Source: Candidatus Poribacteria bacterium
Lineage (GTDB): Bacteria; Poribacteria; WGA-4E; WGA-3G
Reading direction: 5' to 3'
DNA length: 64,000 nt
NCBI GenBank assembly: GCA_022827625.1
Contig: JAJEIE010000014.1
Span: 1 to 64,000, forward strand
Below are positions 9,389 through 18,150 of the stretch, piece after piece; within the stretch, counting starts at the first letter, position 1, and each line of letters starts with the position of its first letter. The position numbers were made by a program, and so were the translations under genes. Below the pieces are notes generated by a model. It was not told the DNA's origin. It ran no database searches and was given only the letters and a program-made list of their open reading frames with translations.

Positions 9389-9994
9389 ATGGCTTACAGC
9401 AATTTTACTTTGGAATCAGTCCGATCCGTGTTTAAATTAGAAACTGTTCAATCTATAGACCTTTTTTCTGAAATAGAACCTGTAACGCTGAGTTCACATT
9501 TCACGGAGGAATTGCGAAAAAAAGTCCCTTTAGCCGTTGCGATAGGAACAGAGAAAGCACGCTCCGAACTGATTGTGACGGGAGTCTTGTTTGAACTCCG
9601 CGAACACTTCGATCGCCGCATCAGTCTCTTTTCGGGTATCGACTTCAGTGTTGATGCGGAAAGCGGTTTAGTCGGTGTCTGTGATTTCTTGATAAGTTTG
9701 TCGCCAGAGCAATTTTTCTTGGAAGCACCGGTTATCGCACTGGTCGAGGCAAAAAATGCTGATGTGAAACTTGGGTTGGGGCAGTGCGTTGCTGAAATGC
9801 TTGCTGCACAACGTTTTAACGCCGAAAAAGGGAATAGCATTTCCTCCGTTTACGGCACGGCAACCTCTGGAACGGATTGGCTCTTTCTCAAATTGGAGGG
9901 GCAAAAGCTGCATATTGATATGGCAGTCTACACAATTGCACAGTGCGACAAGATCCTCGGTATTCTCGCAAGTATGGTAGAGCAAAAAGCGTAA
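9389..9994 (+). CDS. PD-(D/E)XK-like protein of unknown function
   Basis: I do not recognise a named family for this 201-residue protein. It has the hallmark spacing of a PD-(D/E)XK nuclease fold: an early Glu60 (KARSE), Asp99 (GVCDFLI), Glu120-Ala-Lys122 (LVEAKN) and Gln132 in GLGQCVAEM. The protein at 59789 is a clear paralogue with the same residues in order. A GGAGG site precedes the ATG. It may be a nuclease or a nuclease-fold protein; no partner is evident, and an RDD-PspA fusion gene follows 101 bases downstream. Confidence 0.6.
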   Translation: MAYSNFTLESVRSVFKLETVQSIDLFSEIEPVTLSSHFTEELRKKVPLAVAIGTEKARSELIVTGVLFELREHFDRRISLFSGIDFSVDAESGLVGVCDFLISLSPEQFFLEAPVIALVEAKNADVKLGLGQCVAEMLAAQRFNAEKGNSISSVYGTATSGTDWLFLKLEGQKLHIDMAVYTIAQCDKILGILASMVEQKA

Positions 9995-10095
9995 AAAAGA
10001 AGTATAGGCATACCGCGTTACGAAGGGTCCTAAATTTACCTATCCTTTTTTCTTCTTGTGTACTCTATGTTAATAAGCAAGGAGGCTATCCCAGA

Positions 10096-11274
10096 ATGAA
10101 GTCTATTAAAATCGCAGGTAAAGCGTTTAAATTAGGCTCCCGATTTGCGCGGTTGTCCGCGTTCTTGATAGATGGAATCTTTATAGCAGGTCTTCTATCG
10201 CTTATCGTCTTCGTTTTCAGTGCCCTGACTTCCGTGATTGGTGCGGGCCTCCGGATTGGATTGCTCAGCGTCCTTCTATGGACGCTCGGGCCCAGAACGA
10301 AAATAGATCGGGATGTGTTCCCGCTCATTCAAGTGGGTATCGTTGTCTTGTTCGGCCCATGGATAAACTACGGTCTTGAGACTTTAGTCTTAGGTGGAAC
10401 AGCGATAGGGGCAGCCCTTCTGTTTTTCATGGACGGTTTTAACAACGGACAAGGACCCGGCAAAAAGCTTCTGTCCCTACAAGTGCTCCGACTCAAAGAT
10501 GGCAAACCTTGCACAATGAAAGATTCTTTTATTCGACGTCTCACAAGTATCTTTCAACCCCTTGATTCTTTTTGGACATTTGGAAAACAACGACAGCGGA
10601 TGGGGGATAAATTAGTAGAGACTGTGGTTGTGAAACTTGCCTCGGAAGTAGAAGCGGTGGAAACCGATACCGAAGACCCTGAGAAAGTTTTAGAGAACGC
10701 TATTGTTGAAATGACACATCGACTCTCAGAGGGTCGTCAGAAGGTTGATGCTTCTGTCGCTGTTGAAAACCTGTTTCAGAACGCCTATGAAGGGGCTGTT
10801 GCCCAAGCAAAAAACTGGCAAGAACGTGCAATTATTAACCTCAACGCTGGACGCGAAGATTTGGCTCGTGAAGACCTTGAAAAACGGAACGAATATCGAC
10901 GGTTAGCAGATAAATACAAAACGCAGTGGGAAGAACAGAAACAGGTTGTTCAAGCACTCGGTGATCTCCTTGAACATCTTCAGCAGCAGATGACGCAGCT
11001 CGAAGGGAAAAAAGCAGTTGTCGTTGCACAACATAGGAACGTTGATGCCGAGGCACACCTCCGTGAGATGTTAAAAGAGATACAAGACAATAAAGCGTTT
11101 GAAGCACTGACGAAAATGGAACAGGATGCAAGCGAGGCAGCGACTTTGGCAAAAGCTGCCGCTGAAATAGATGTCGCATATCAAGATACGAAATCTGAGC
11201 GCGAATTTTCGAGTTATGCGAAAGAAGCTTCAATTGACAAGGACCTCGCTGACCTAAAGGCGAAATTATCATAG
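10096..11274 (+). CDS. RDD membrane domain fused to a PspA/IM30-like coiled coil
   Basis: A 392-residue protein. Residues 1-180 form an RDD-type membrane domain with hydrophobic segments near 22-45, 50-66, 76-92 and 95-112, the RLSAFLIDG segment, GQGPGKKLLSLQV and RMGDKLVETVVV. Residues about 192-392 are a long alpha-helical coiled coil like PspA/IM30, with the characteristic AGREDLARE (251-259). PspA normally binds stressed membranes peripherally; here it is covalently tethered. The start follows GGAGG with nine bases between; the open frame continues 51 residues upstream with no domain. Likely role: envelope stress or membrane remodelling. The fusion is seen, the role inferred. Confidence 0.75.
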   Translation: MKSIKIAGKAFKLGSRFARLSAFLIDGIFIAGLLSLIVFVFSALTSVIGAGLRIGLLSVLLWTLGPRTKIDRDVFPLIQVGIVVLFGPWINYGLETLVLGGTAIGAALLFFMDGFNNGQGPGKKLLSLQVLRLKDGKPCTMKDSFIRRLTSIFQPLDSFWTFGKQRQRMGDKLVETVVVKLASEVEAVETDTEDPEKVLENAIVEMTHRLSEGRQKVDASVAVENLFQNAYEGAVAQAKNWQERAIINLNAGREDLAREDLEKRNEYRRLADKYKTQWEEQKQVVQALGDLLEHLQQQMTQLEGKKAVVVAQHRNVDAEAHLREMLKEIQDNKAFEALTKMEQDASEAATLAKAAAEIDVAYQDTKSEREFSSYAKEASIDKDLADLKAKLS

Positions 11275-11315
11275 GCGCGATGCTTCATCGCCACAACGCC
11301 AATTTGGAGCCTGCA

Positions 11316-12788
11316 ATGGACACACATAACTTGCCCAATATTGTTTTTATCATGGCAGACGATATGGGATACGGCGATGTCGGCTGCTATAATCCGGACT
11401 CAAAGATTCCCACCCCCAATATGGATAAACTCGCGCAAGAGGGGATTCGCTTCACCGATGCCCACTCGCCTTCTGCTGTTTGTACACCCACGCGATATGG
11501 CGTACTCACCGGACGCTACTGCTGGCGGAGCCGACTCAAACACGGCGTGCTTTACGGATACGAACCACCCCTGATTGAACGCGAACGTTTGACGGTCGCT
11601 GGACTCCTGAAAGATGCTGGCTACAACACCGCCTGTGTCGGTAAATGGCACCTGGGACTCGAATTCTCAACAGTCCCCGGCTACGATTTTGACTTCAACG
11701 CTCCACTACCCTGGGGCAATGCAAGCCGTGAACTGGAAGACCATATTGACTTTACTGCACCGCTGACGGGCGGTCCTGTGGATATCGGCTTTGACTATTT
11801 CTACGGAAACGCCGGTTGCCCGACATGCCAACCCCCTTACGGCTTCATTGAGAACGATACCTTTGTCGAAATTCCAAGCACCTATCACGATGTGCCTGAG
11901 TTTACGAGTCGCCGTGGCATGATGGTTCCGGGATGGAAGCACAAGGATGCCGACCCAATGATCGCACAAAAAGCGGTCGAATACATTGAAGGGCAAGCCG
12001 ATGCTGATGCCCCTTTCTTCTTATATCTCACCCCTTCTGCCCCACACGAACCTTGCACAGAGGCAGTCGTGCCTGACTTTGCGCGCGGGAAAAGCAGTGC
12101 CGGTCCACGCGGTGATCTCGTCTGGCTTGTCGATTGGATGGTCGGTGAGGTTATGGACGCATTAGAGCGCACCGGTAAAACAGACGATACACTCATCTTT
12201 GTTACGAGTGATAACGGCGCACTGCCCGGCGATCGCATCCAAGGCGACAATAGTCCGATGCCGTATCATCTCTACGACCATAAGTCGTGTGGTGACTGGC
12301 GCGGCTACAAAGCACATATCTGGGAGGGTGGACACCGCGAACCGCTGATTGCACGTTGGCCCGGTGTCATCGCACCGAATACCGAAACCGATGCGCTCAC
12401 CTGCCTCACAGACCTTATGGCGACGTGTGCCGCTATTGTCGGAACAGAAGTCCCCGAAGCCGCTGGACAGGACAGTTGTAACATCTTACCGGCACTGTTA
12501 GGCGAAGAGACAGAACACCCTTTGCGGACGGCGATTGTACATCACTCCAGCACCGGTGTGTTTTCTATCCGGCACGGCGATTGGAAATTGATCATCGGAA
12601 CGCAAGGTTCAGGCGGGTGGCCCCCACCCCGTGACGGTGGTCCCAATCCCGATACGCCGGGGCAACTCTATCATATTTACGATGATCCAGGGGAAACAAA
12701 CAATGTGTGGGATACGTATCCTGAGATTGTTGGAAGATTAGCAGCACTGCTGCAGAAGTTTGAGGAAGAGGGACACAGCCGGATGTGA
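11316..12788 (+). CDS. Arylsulfatase (type I sulfatase)
   Basis: A 490-residue arylsulfatase A-type enzyme. ADDMGYGDVG supplies the paired metal Asp15 and Asp16, C-T-P-T-R (Cys56 to Arg60) is the formylglycine motif, GKWHLG and TSDNG are the other active-site blocks, and the protein ends with the usual LYHIYDDPGETNN region. The ATG at 11316 follows GGAG by six bases and is preferred over an upstream in-frame ATG at 11280. No signal peptide is visible. A PhyH-type dioxygenase follows 33 bases later and may be cotranscribed. It desulfates a sugar or aryl sulfate. Confidence 0.93.
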   Translation: MDTHNLPNIVFIMADDMGYGDVGCYNPDSKIPTPNMDKLAQEGIRFTDAHSPSAVCTPTRYGVLTGRYCWRSRLKHGVLYGYEPPLIERERLTVAGLLKDAGYNTACVGKWHLGLEFSTVPGYDFDFNAPLPWGNASRELEDHIDFTAPLTGGPVDIGFDYFYGNAGCPTCQPPYGFIENDTFVEIPSTYHDVPEFTSRRGMMVPGWKHKDADPMIAQKAVEYIEGQADADAPFFLYLTPSAPHEPCTEAVVPDFARGKSSAGPRGDLVWLVDWMVGEVMDALERTGKTDDTLIFVTSDNGALPGDRIQGDNSPMPYHLYDHKSCGDWRGYKAHIWEGGHREPLIARWPGVIAPNTETDALTCLTDLMATCAAIVGTEVPEAAGQDSCNILPALLGEETEHPLRTAIVHHSSTGVFSIRHGDWKLIIGTQGSGGWPPPRDGGPNPDTPGQLYHIYDDPGETNNVWDTYPEIVGRLAALLQKFEEEGHSRM

Positions 12789-12821
12789 GAAGGTTATAGA
12801 CCTCTTGAAGGAGTTACGACT

Positions 12822-13658
12822 ATGGAGACTATCACTAAACTTGATTCACTTTTCCGACTATCCGCGCCCTCTCAAGCGGATATCGACGCTTTTCATAACG
12901 ACGGCTACATCGCCTATCCAGACGTATTCACGGATGATGGACGAGAAGGGCTGATTGAAGAGATTACACAACGTTTTGAACCCGTGTGTCAGTACCTTGA
13001 AGCGTTGAATAACGGGGACGACCAACGGCGTCCGTATTTTATCCGTCCATGGAACGATCGCGGTGAATACAGCGACAGGCTCATCGATGATCCGTTCATT
13101 ACGACCCTGATACGCGCCACTATCGGCGAGGCATACCACTTCTGCCATTCCGCACTTAACATTGCACCCCGTGGGGTCGGGCCACTCGGATACCATCAAG
13201 ACCATCACCACTGGAAACATGAGAATCCTGTCAATCTCGCCGAGCGCGATAACTACTATATCCAAATTCTTTACTATCCCAACGGCTTCACACGTGGCGA
13301 TCGGAACCTCAAAGTGATACCGGGCAGCCATAAGGTCGCACCGACGAAAGAAGCAACCCCAGAACGGATGCTCGCAGGCGACTTCGACCATGAGGCAGGA
13401 CACAAGTTAGAAGAAAAAAGGCTTGAATTGCCGCCCGGAAGTATGGTCTACATCAACGCTCGTATCTTCCACGCAGTTGAGGAGAAACCGATAGGTTCTC
13501 CACAACCTTACCGCATTTTCGCCATTGACATCTTCAAGGAAGCCGGTCCACCCCACCGCTACACCCAAGAAATCCCGGATGAATGGATGGCGAACGCAAC
13601 ACCGTTCCGTCAGAAGTTATTCAACCGCAAGGCGTATACAGAAGGATGTTGGGCTTAA
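12822..13658 (+). CDS. Phytanoyl-CoA dioxygenase family protein
   Basis: A 278-residue Fe(II)/2-oxoglutarate oxygenase. His125-x-Asp127 (YHQDHHH) and His217 (FHAVE) form the metal triad and Arg231 likely binds 2-oxoglutarate; KVIPGSHK is a family block. Members hydroxylate lipids and small natural products. It follows the arylsulfatase closely, with GAAGGAG before the ATG, so it is probably in the same operon. The substrate is unknown. Confidence 0.9.
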   Translation: METITKLDSLFRLSAPSQADIDAFHNDGYIAYPDVFTDDGREGLIEEITQRFEPVCQYLEALNNGDDQRRPYFIRPWNDRGEYSDRLIDDPFITTLIRATIGEAYHFCHSALNIAPRGVGPLGYHQDHHHWKHENPVNLAERDNYYIQILYYPNGFTRGDRNLKVIPGSHKVAPTKEATPERMLAGDFDHEAGHKLEEKRLELPPGSMVYINARIFHAVEEKPIGSPQPYRIFAIDIFKEAGPPHRYTQEIPDEWMANATPFRQKLFNRKAYTEGCWA

Positions 13659-13707
13659 TCTTCGATTTCTTCTGTCTCAATTGCCTCAGACGCCAACACA
13701 TTTTCTA

Positions 13708-13737
13708 TTGGATTTTGGACTGAGAATATGCTATAAT
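13708..13737 (+). promoter_or_regulatory. Promoter with extended -10
   Basis: TTGGAT (13708-13713), 18-base spacer, TGC then perfect TATAAT (13732-13737), 79 bases before the aldo/keto reductase start. Confidence 0.65.
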
Positions 13738-13816
13738 TTTTTTTCGTATTTGCTCGATATTCTATAATTCAAAAGACACGACTTGAATGATCACATAGAG
13801 AAGGAAACCGCTCATA

Positions 13817-14767
13817 ATGAAACACATAAAGATTCCTGGAGTCAGTAAAGATATTTCACAACTGATTCTGGGTACCATGATGTTTTCGCCACTAAAATTT
13901 GACTATAGCATTGAAATGCTGGACGCATTCTTTGAAGCAGGTGGGAACGCACTTGACACAGCGCACGGCTATGGCGGTGGTGATAGCGAAATGCTCATCG
14001 GACTCTGGATGCGCCAACGCAACAACCGCGACGAAGTATTCCTCATTGATAAAGGTGGACACCCACAAGGGAGAGTACCACGACCACGGCTTTCCCCCGA
14101 AGAACTCAAAGCCGATCTTGATGAGAGTATCGCTCGGCTCCGCACCGACTATATCGATCTCTACATGCTCCATCGTGATGACCCAGTGATCCCAGTCAGT
14201 ACAATTATCGGCTATCTAAATGAGGAGATAGGTGCAGGGCGTATCCGCGCCATTGCTGCTTCAAACTGGGAACCACAACGCATCATTGATGCCAACACCT
14301 ACGCCACTGAAAATGGACTCGCTGGATTTGTGTCTTGCAGCAACAACATCAGCCTTGCAGTCCCGATGGAACCGATGTGGGCAGGTTGTGTTTGTGTTGA
14401 CGATGCCGCTCGCAAATGGCACATAGAGAGCCAGTTCCCGTTGATGCCATGGTCCTCACAGGCACGTGGTTTCTTCAGTGGTGCATTTACACCGGAGAAC
14501 CGCGAAAACCGAGATATGGTCCGCGTTTATTACAACGACGATAACTTTAAAAGACTTGAACGCGCAAAGGCATTAAGCGCAAAATCCGGTTACTCCCCTA
14601 TTCAGGTGTCCCTTGCCTATTGCCTAAATCTTTCTTTCCCGGTTTTCCCGGTTGTCGGACCGCTAACTTTAGCAGAGTTAGACTCCTCACTCGGATCGTT
14701 GGCACTTGAACTCTCCGATGCCGAAGTCCAGTGGCTCAACTTGGAAACAGATGGGGACCCCCTATGA
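13817..14767 (+). CDS. Aldo/keto reductase
   Basis: A 316-residue AKR-fold enzyme with the catalytic tetrad Asp47, Tyr52, Lys79 and His119 (DTAHGYG, DKGG, LHRDD). It reduces carbonyl groups with NADPH. GAGRIRAIAASNW and the C-terminal cofactor-binding stretch are typical. Its stop codon overlaps by two bases the ATGATG that opens a signal-peptide reading frame (14764), so a downstream exported protein was once translationally coupled to it. The substrate is unknown; the setting suggests sugars. Confidence 0.9.
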   Translation: MKHIKIPGVSKDISQLILGTMMFSPLKFDYSIEMLDAFFEAGGNALDTAHGYGGGDSEMLIGLWMRQRNNRDEVFLIDKGGHPQGRVPRPRLSPEELKADLDESIARLRTDYIDLYMLHRDDPVIPVSTIIGYLNEEIGAGRIRAIAASNWEPQRIIDANTYATENGLAGFVSCSNNISLAVPMEPMWAGCVCVDDAARKWHIESQFPLMPWSSQARGFFSGAFTPENRENRDMVRVYYNDDNFKRLERAKALSAKSGYSPIQVSLAYCLNLSFPVFPVVGPLTLAELDSSLGSLALELSDAEVQWLNLETDGDPL

Positions 14768-14841
14768 TGGCTCGGATTCTTTTGCTACTGATCTGCTCCC
14801 AATTTATCTTGCTACCTCTCGGTTTCGCACAAGAAAGCTGA
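14764..14841 (+). other. Orphan signal-peptide reading frame
   Basis: ATGATG overlaps the aldo/keto reductase stop and encodes a 25-residue signal peptide (MMARILLLL ... LPLGFAQES) ending at TGA (14839-14841). A second in-frame TGA lies at 14848-14850, after which the same frame stays open into the beta-barrel gene. A perfect 8-bp hairpin (AATCCCGC/GCGGGATT, 14862-14880) sits just after the stops. It looks like the export signal of the next gene, cut off by an insertion or mutation. Confidence 0.65.
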
Positions 14842-14898
14842 GGGGCGTGAAGCAACCCTGCAATCCCGCGTGGCGGGATTCGGTTAAGTGAAGTCAGT

Positions 14899-15849
14899 TT
14901 GACTGCAGAAGAGATGAAGCGATTCCAGGGAACCATCAGTATGATGCGATGGTTCGACGCACAAGGTGGACACTTAGAAACAAAAGGAATTTCGGTGGAG
15001 GGAAGGGTGATTGATGTCCCGCTACATCGACACCACGTTACGCTGAATATTTATCGCGTTGATGTCGGGTTGCAATACCAAGTCAACCCACAGTGGACGC
15101 TCGAAGCGAATATCCCTTACGAGGCTAAAGTCCAAGAGGCAACTATTGAGGAAATTGAGCCTGTTTCCCAAGCGGAACTCGAAGCAATTATCCGTAATCG
15201 GGATAACCATCATCGAAATGAGACGTACACAGGACCCACAGATCCAGACGTTTTGTTGGGGTACCGTGCGACAGGGTTCTTGATAAAAAACGATTTCTTA
15301 ATGGGACGTATCGGAACAACCGTTCCGTTTGGCAAAACGGAAGAAGACCCGTGGAAATTAGGGAATGCTGGACTCGAACATCTTCATATCCAGTTCGGCA
15401 CTGGCACATTTAATCCAATCGCTGATCTGCATTATAGTTTTCCGCTCTACAAAGGATTGGGTGCCAATGCAAGTCTCCGCGGGAAGCTCCCATTGTATGA
15501 AAATAGCAAAACGTATCGCGGCTCCAAAGAGATTGCCTACACAGCCGGTCTAAACTATCGGTTCAACGATTGGCTTTCGCTTCAGACAAGTTATCTCGGT
15601 TTCTATCAATCCTACGCCTATTGGGCAGGGGAACTCGACATCAACTCTGGACTCCGGTTCAGCATGGCATCCGTCGGTGCTTCGATTTTAACACCCTATG
15701 ACATTCCGTTATCTCTAACGCTCATGTTGCCTTTGACGCAAGAGACGCTCTATGATGACAGTGAGGCGTTGTTAGACGGTGTATATGAGGAGAGAGATGC
15801 CTTTGAATTCGGGCCTTTGGTATCCCTAACTATTCTATATGCGTTTTAG
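14899..15849 (+). CDS. Outer-membrane beta-barrel-like protein lacking its signal peptide
   Basis: A 316-residue product with alternating amphipathic strands, paired aromatic residues and a C-terminal Phe (TILYAF), as expected for an outer-membrane barrel or a transporter-like MetA-pathway protein. From ATG 14899 it has no signal peptide. The matching signal sequence lies upstream in the same frame but is separated by two UGA codons. It may be a pseudogene, or the break may be an assembly or strain variant. The open frame reaches back to 14851. Confidence 0.6.
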   Translation: MTAEEMKRFQGTISMMRWFDAQGGHLETKGISVEGRVIDVPLHRHHVTLNIYRVDVGLQYQVNPQWTLEANIPYEAKVQEATIEEIEPVSQAELEAIIRNRDNHHRNETYTGPTDPDVLLGYRATGFLIKNDFLMGRIGTTVPFGKTEEDPWKLGNAGLEHLHIQFGTGTFNPIADLHYSFPLYKGLGANASLRGKLPLYENSKTYRGSKEIAYTAGLNYRFNDWLSLQTSYLGFYQSYAYWAGELDINSGLRFSMASVGASILTPYDIPLSLTLMLPLTQETLYDDSEALLDGVYEERDAFEFGPLVSLTILYAF

Positions 15850-15866
15850 CAATACGGATCTATTCA

Positions 15867-15924
15867 TCTTAGGACTTACGCACTCCACCGGTAGGTGCGG
15901 TTTCTAACCGCACTGATCCTAAGA
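15867..15924. repeat. Palindromic repeat
   Basis: TCTTAGGA (15867-15874) and TCCTAAGA (15917-15924) enclose a hairpin, GTGCGGTT-TCT-AACCGCAC (15895-15913). The inner hairpin core GGTTTCTAACCGCAC also occurs at 8-21, so it is an interspersed family. It may also terminate the upstream transcript. Confidence 0.65.
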
Positions 15925-15964
15925 GTGGATTGAAAGTGGGAGTTCCTCTATTTAAAGAAAATCA

Positions 15965-18100
15965 ATGAGAACCAAACCGTCTAAATTTTCAGGTCAATAT
16001 TGCACAATCCTAATGCTGGCTGTTTTCTGCATCAGTTGTGGCGTTCCGAATAACCCATATCCGAAGTCTGAACAGAATGCGGCAATCTACTACAATACGT
16101 TCCCCGAAGAGCCAAAGCACTTCGATCCGGCAATGTCCTATAGTTCCGACGAATACAGATTCATCCAGCAGATCTACGAACCGCCGTTACAATACCACTA
16201 CCTGAAACGTCCGTATGCGTTAATCCCACTGACAGCAGCGGCGGTTCCACAACCTCGCTATTTCGATGCCGATGGCGAATCCTTGCCATTGGACGCACCC
16301 GCAGCGTCTGTCGCACGCGCTGTGTATGAGGTACGTATCCGCCCCGGTATCATGTATCAGCCGCACCCCTGTTTCGCCAAAACTGAAACCGGTGAGTGGC
16401 TTTATCACAACTTAACAAAGGCAGACGTAAAAGGATTTACACAAGTTACAGACTTTCCGATGACCGGGACGCGTGAACTTATCGCCGCTGATTACGTCTA
16501 CCAGATTAAACGCATGGCGGATCCCAAAGTCACATGTCCTATTTCGAGCACGTTAGAAGATTATATTCTCGGCATGAAAGCCTACGCCGATGCCCTATCG
16601 AACGGACAGGTAGATCCGCCCTTCCCTGGGGTGGAGGTTGTTGATCGCTACACCTATAGGATTATCCTCACAGCAAAATATCCGCAATTCGTATACTGGT
16701 TAGCGATGCCGTTCTTTTCGCCGATGCCTCACGAGGCAATCGACTTTTACGGGCAACCGGTTATGAAAGAACGGAATATCACGATTGACAGATTTCCTGT
16801 CGGAACGGGTCCTTATCGTATAGACACCCTCATCGCACACAAAGAAATAGTTCTCGTCAAAAATGAGAACTTTAGGATTGAACATTATCCATCACGTGGT
16901 GAATCCAGCGATAGAGAGGCGGGACTTTTGGATGACGCATCGAAAATCATTCCCTTTATACCAAAAGCCGTCTACAAATTAGAAAAAGAGTCCATTCCGC
17001 GTTGGAACAAGTTCTTACAGGGTTACTACGACAATTCCGGCATCCCTTCAGATACATTTGATAGAGCGGTCGCCTTCGATGATACGGGTGATCCGGGGGC
17101 AAGTGAGGTATTGAGGTCAAAACAGATAGCATTACGTATCAACGTAGATCCGACAACCGTTTACTTCGCTTTCAATATGCTTGATGACACTGTCGGTGGA
17201 TACTCGGAAGAGAAACGGAAACTTCGGCAAGCGATTTCGATAGCATTGGATAACGAGGAATACATTGAAATTTTCCTCAACGGACGCGGCGTTTCAGCAT
17301 ACAGTCCACTTCCACCCGGTATCTTCGGTTATCTGGAGGGTCCAGATGGGATAAACCCTTATACACACGATTGGGACCCACAGTCCAACCGACCGAGTCG
17401 CAAATCTATTGAAGAAGCTCGGCGACTCCTCGCAGAGGCAGGCTATCCGGGCGGACAGGATAGTAAAGGAAACCCGCTCATTATCTCCTTTGACAACACA
17501 TGGACATCCGCGGGTGCCTCGGCCGCCTTAACGTGGATGCGGAAACAGTTAGAACAACTCGGTATCACTATGGAAAGCCGCACCACCGATTACAACCGTT
17601 TTCGCGATAAAGTCAAGAACGGAAACTTTCAGATCATCCGTTGGGGATGGCATGCCGACTATCCCGACCCAGAAAACTTCATGTTCCTGCTTTACGGACC
17701 CAATAGTAAGGCACTACAGGACGGCGAAAACGCTGCCAATTATGATAACCCAGAATTCAATCGTCTTTTTGAAGAAATAAAAAATATGGCAAATTCACCG
17801 GAACGCTTGGGGATAATCCGAGAGATGAACCGTCTGCTGCAACGCGATGCGCCTTGGGTCTTCGTCTATCATCCTGTTAATTTTGGTTTGTCACACCAAT
17901 GGCTGAAAAACAGAAAGCCGACTTCTACTGGGTACAACACACTTAAATATTTTCGTATTGATGGAGAACAGCGCTCCAAAAGTCGTCAAGAATGGAATCA
18001 GCCGATCCTCTGGCCCCTATGGATATGCGCGGCATTTCTCATTTTAGGGACAATTCCAGCAATCATCACAATTTGGAAACGCGAACGAGGTACCCAATAG
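15965..18100 (+). CDS. Peptide-type ABC transporter substrate-binding lipoprotein (SBP family 5)
   Basis: A 711-residue extracellular solute-binding protein family 5 member (DppA/OppA-like). A lipobox ends at Cys25 (FCIS-C). The body carries family blocks such as FDPAMSYSSDEYRFIQQIYEPP, VGTGPY, YFAFNM and the RWGWHADYPDPENF segment. It has an unusual C-terminal hydrophobic helix (about residues 680-702, WPLWICAAFLILG) followed by basic KRERG, predicting a second membrane anchor. A DppB-type permease follows 50 bases later. It likely binds oligopeptides or related solutes. Confidence 0.85.
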   Translation: MRTKPSKFSGQYCTILMLAVFCISCGVPNNPYPKSEQNAAIYYNTFPEEPKHFDPAMSYSSDEYRFIQQIYEPPLQYHYLKRPYALIPLTAAAVPQPRYFDADGESLPLDAPAASVARAVYEVRIRPGIMYQPHPCFAKTETGEWLYHNLTKADVKGFTQVTDFPMTGTRELIAADYVYQIKRMADPKVTCPISSTLEDYILGMKAYADALSNGQVDPPFPGVEVVDRYTYRIILTAKYPQFVYWLAMPFFSPMPHEAIDFYGQPVMKERNITIDRFPVGTGPYRIDTLIAHKEIVLVKNENFRIEHYPSRGESSDREAGLLDDASKIIPFIPKAVYKLEKESIPRWNKFLQGYYDNSGIPSDTFDRAVAFDDTGDPGASEVLRSKQIALRINVDPTTVYFAFNMLDDTVGGYSEEKRKLRQAISIALDNEEYIEIFLNGRGVSAYSPLPPGIFGYLEGPDGINPYTHDWDPQSNRPSRKSIEEARRLLAEAGYPGGQDSKGNPLIISFDNTWTSAGASAALTWMRKQLEQLGITMESRTTDYNRFRDKVKNGNFQIIRWGWHADYPDPENFMFLLYGPNSKALQDGENAANYDNPEFNRLFEEIKNMANSPERLGIIREMNRLLQRDAPWVFVYHPVNFGLSHQWLKNRKPTSTGYNTLKYFRIDGEQRSKSRQEWNQPILWPLWICAAFLILGTIPAIITIWKRERGTQ

Positions 18101-18150
18101 CCTTTTACTATTGCTGCGAATCAAAGACGATTGGGGCAAATTATTAACAC

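Noticed and set aside
9943-10095. N-terminal extension of the RDD-PspA protein
   Set aside because: It overlaps the previous gene, and ATG 10096 has a strong GGAGG site right before the RDD domain.
14839-14850. Two UGA codons before the barrel gene read as selenocysteine
   Set aside because: No Cys or Sec family pattern, no suitable SECIS, and two UGA codons close together next to a palindrome fit disruption better.
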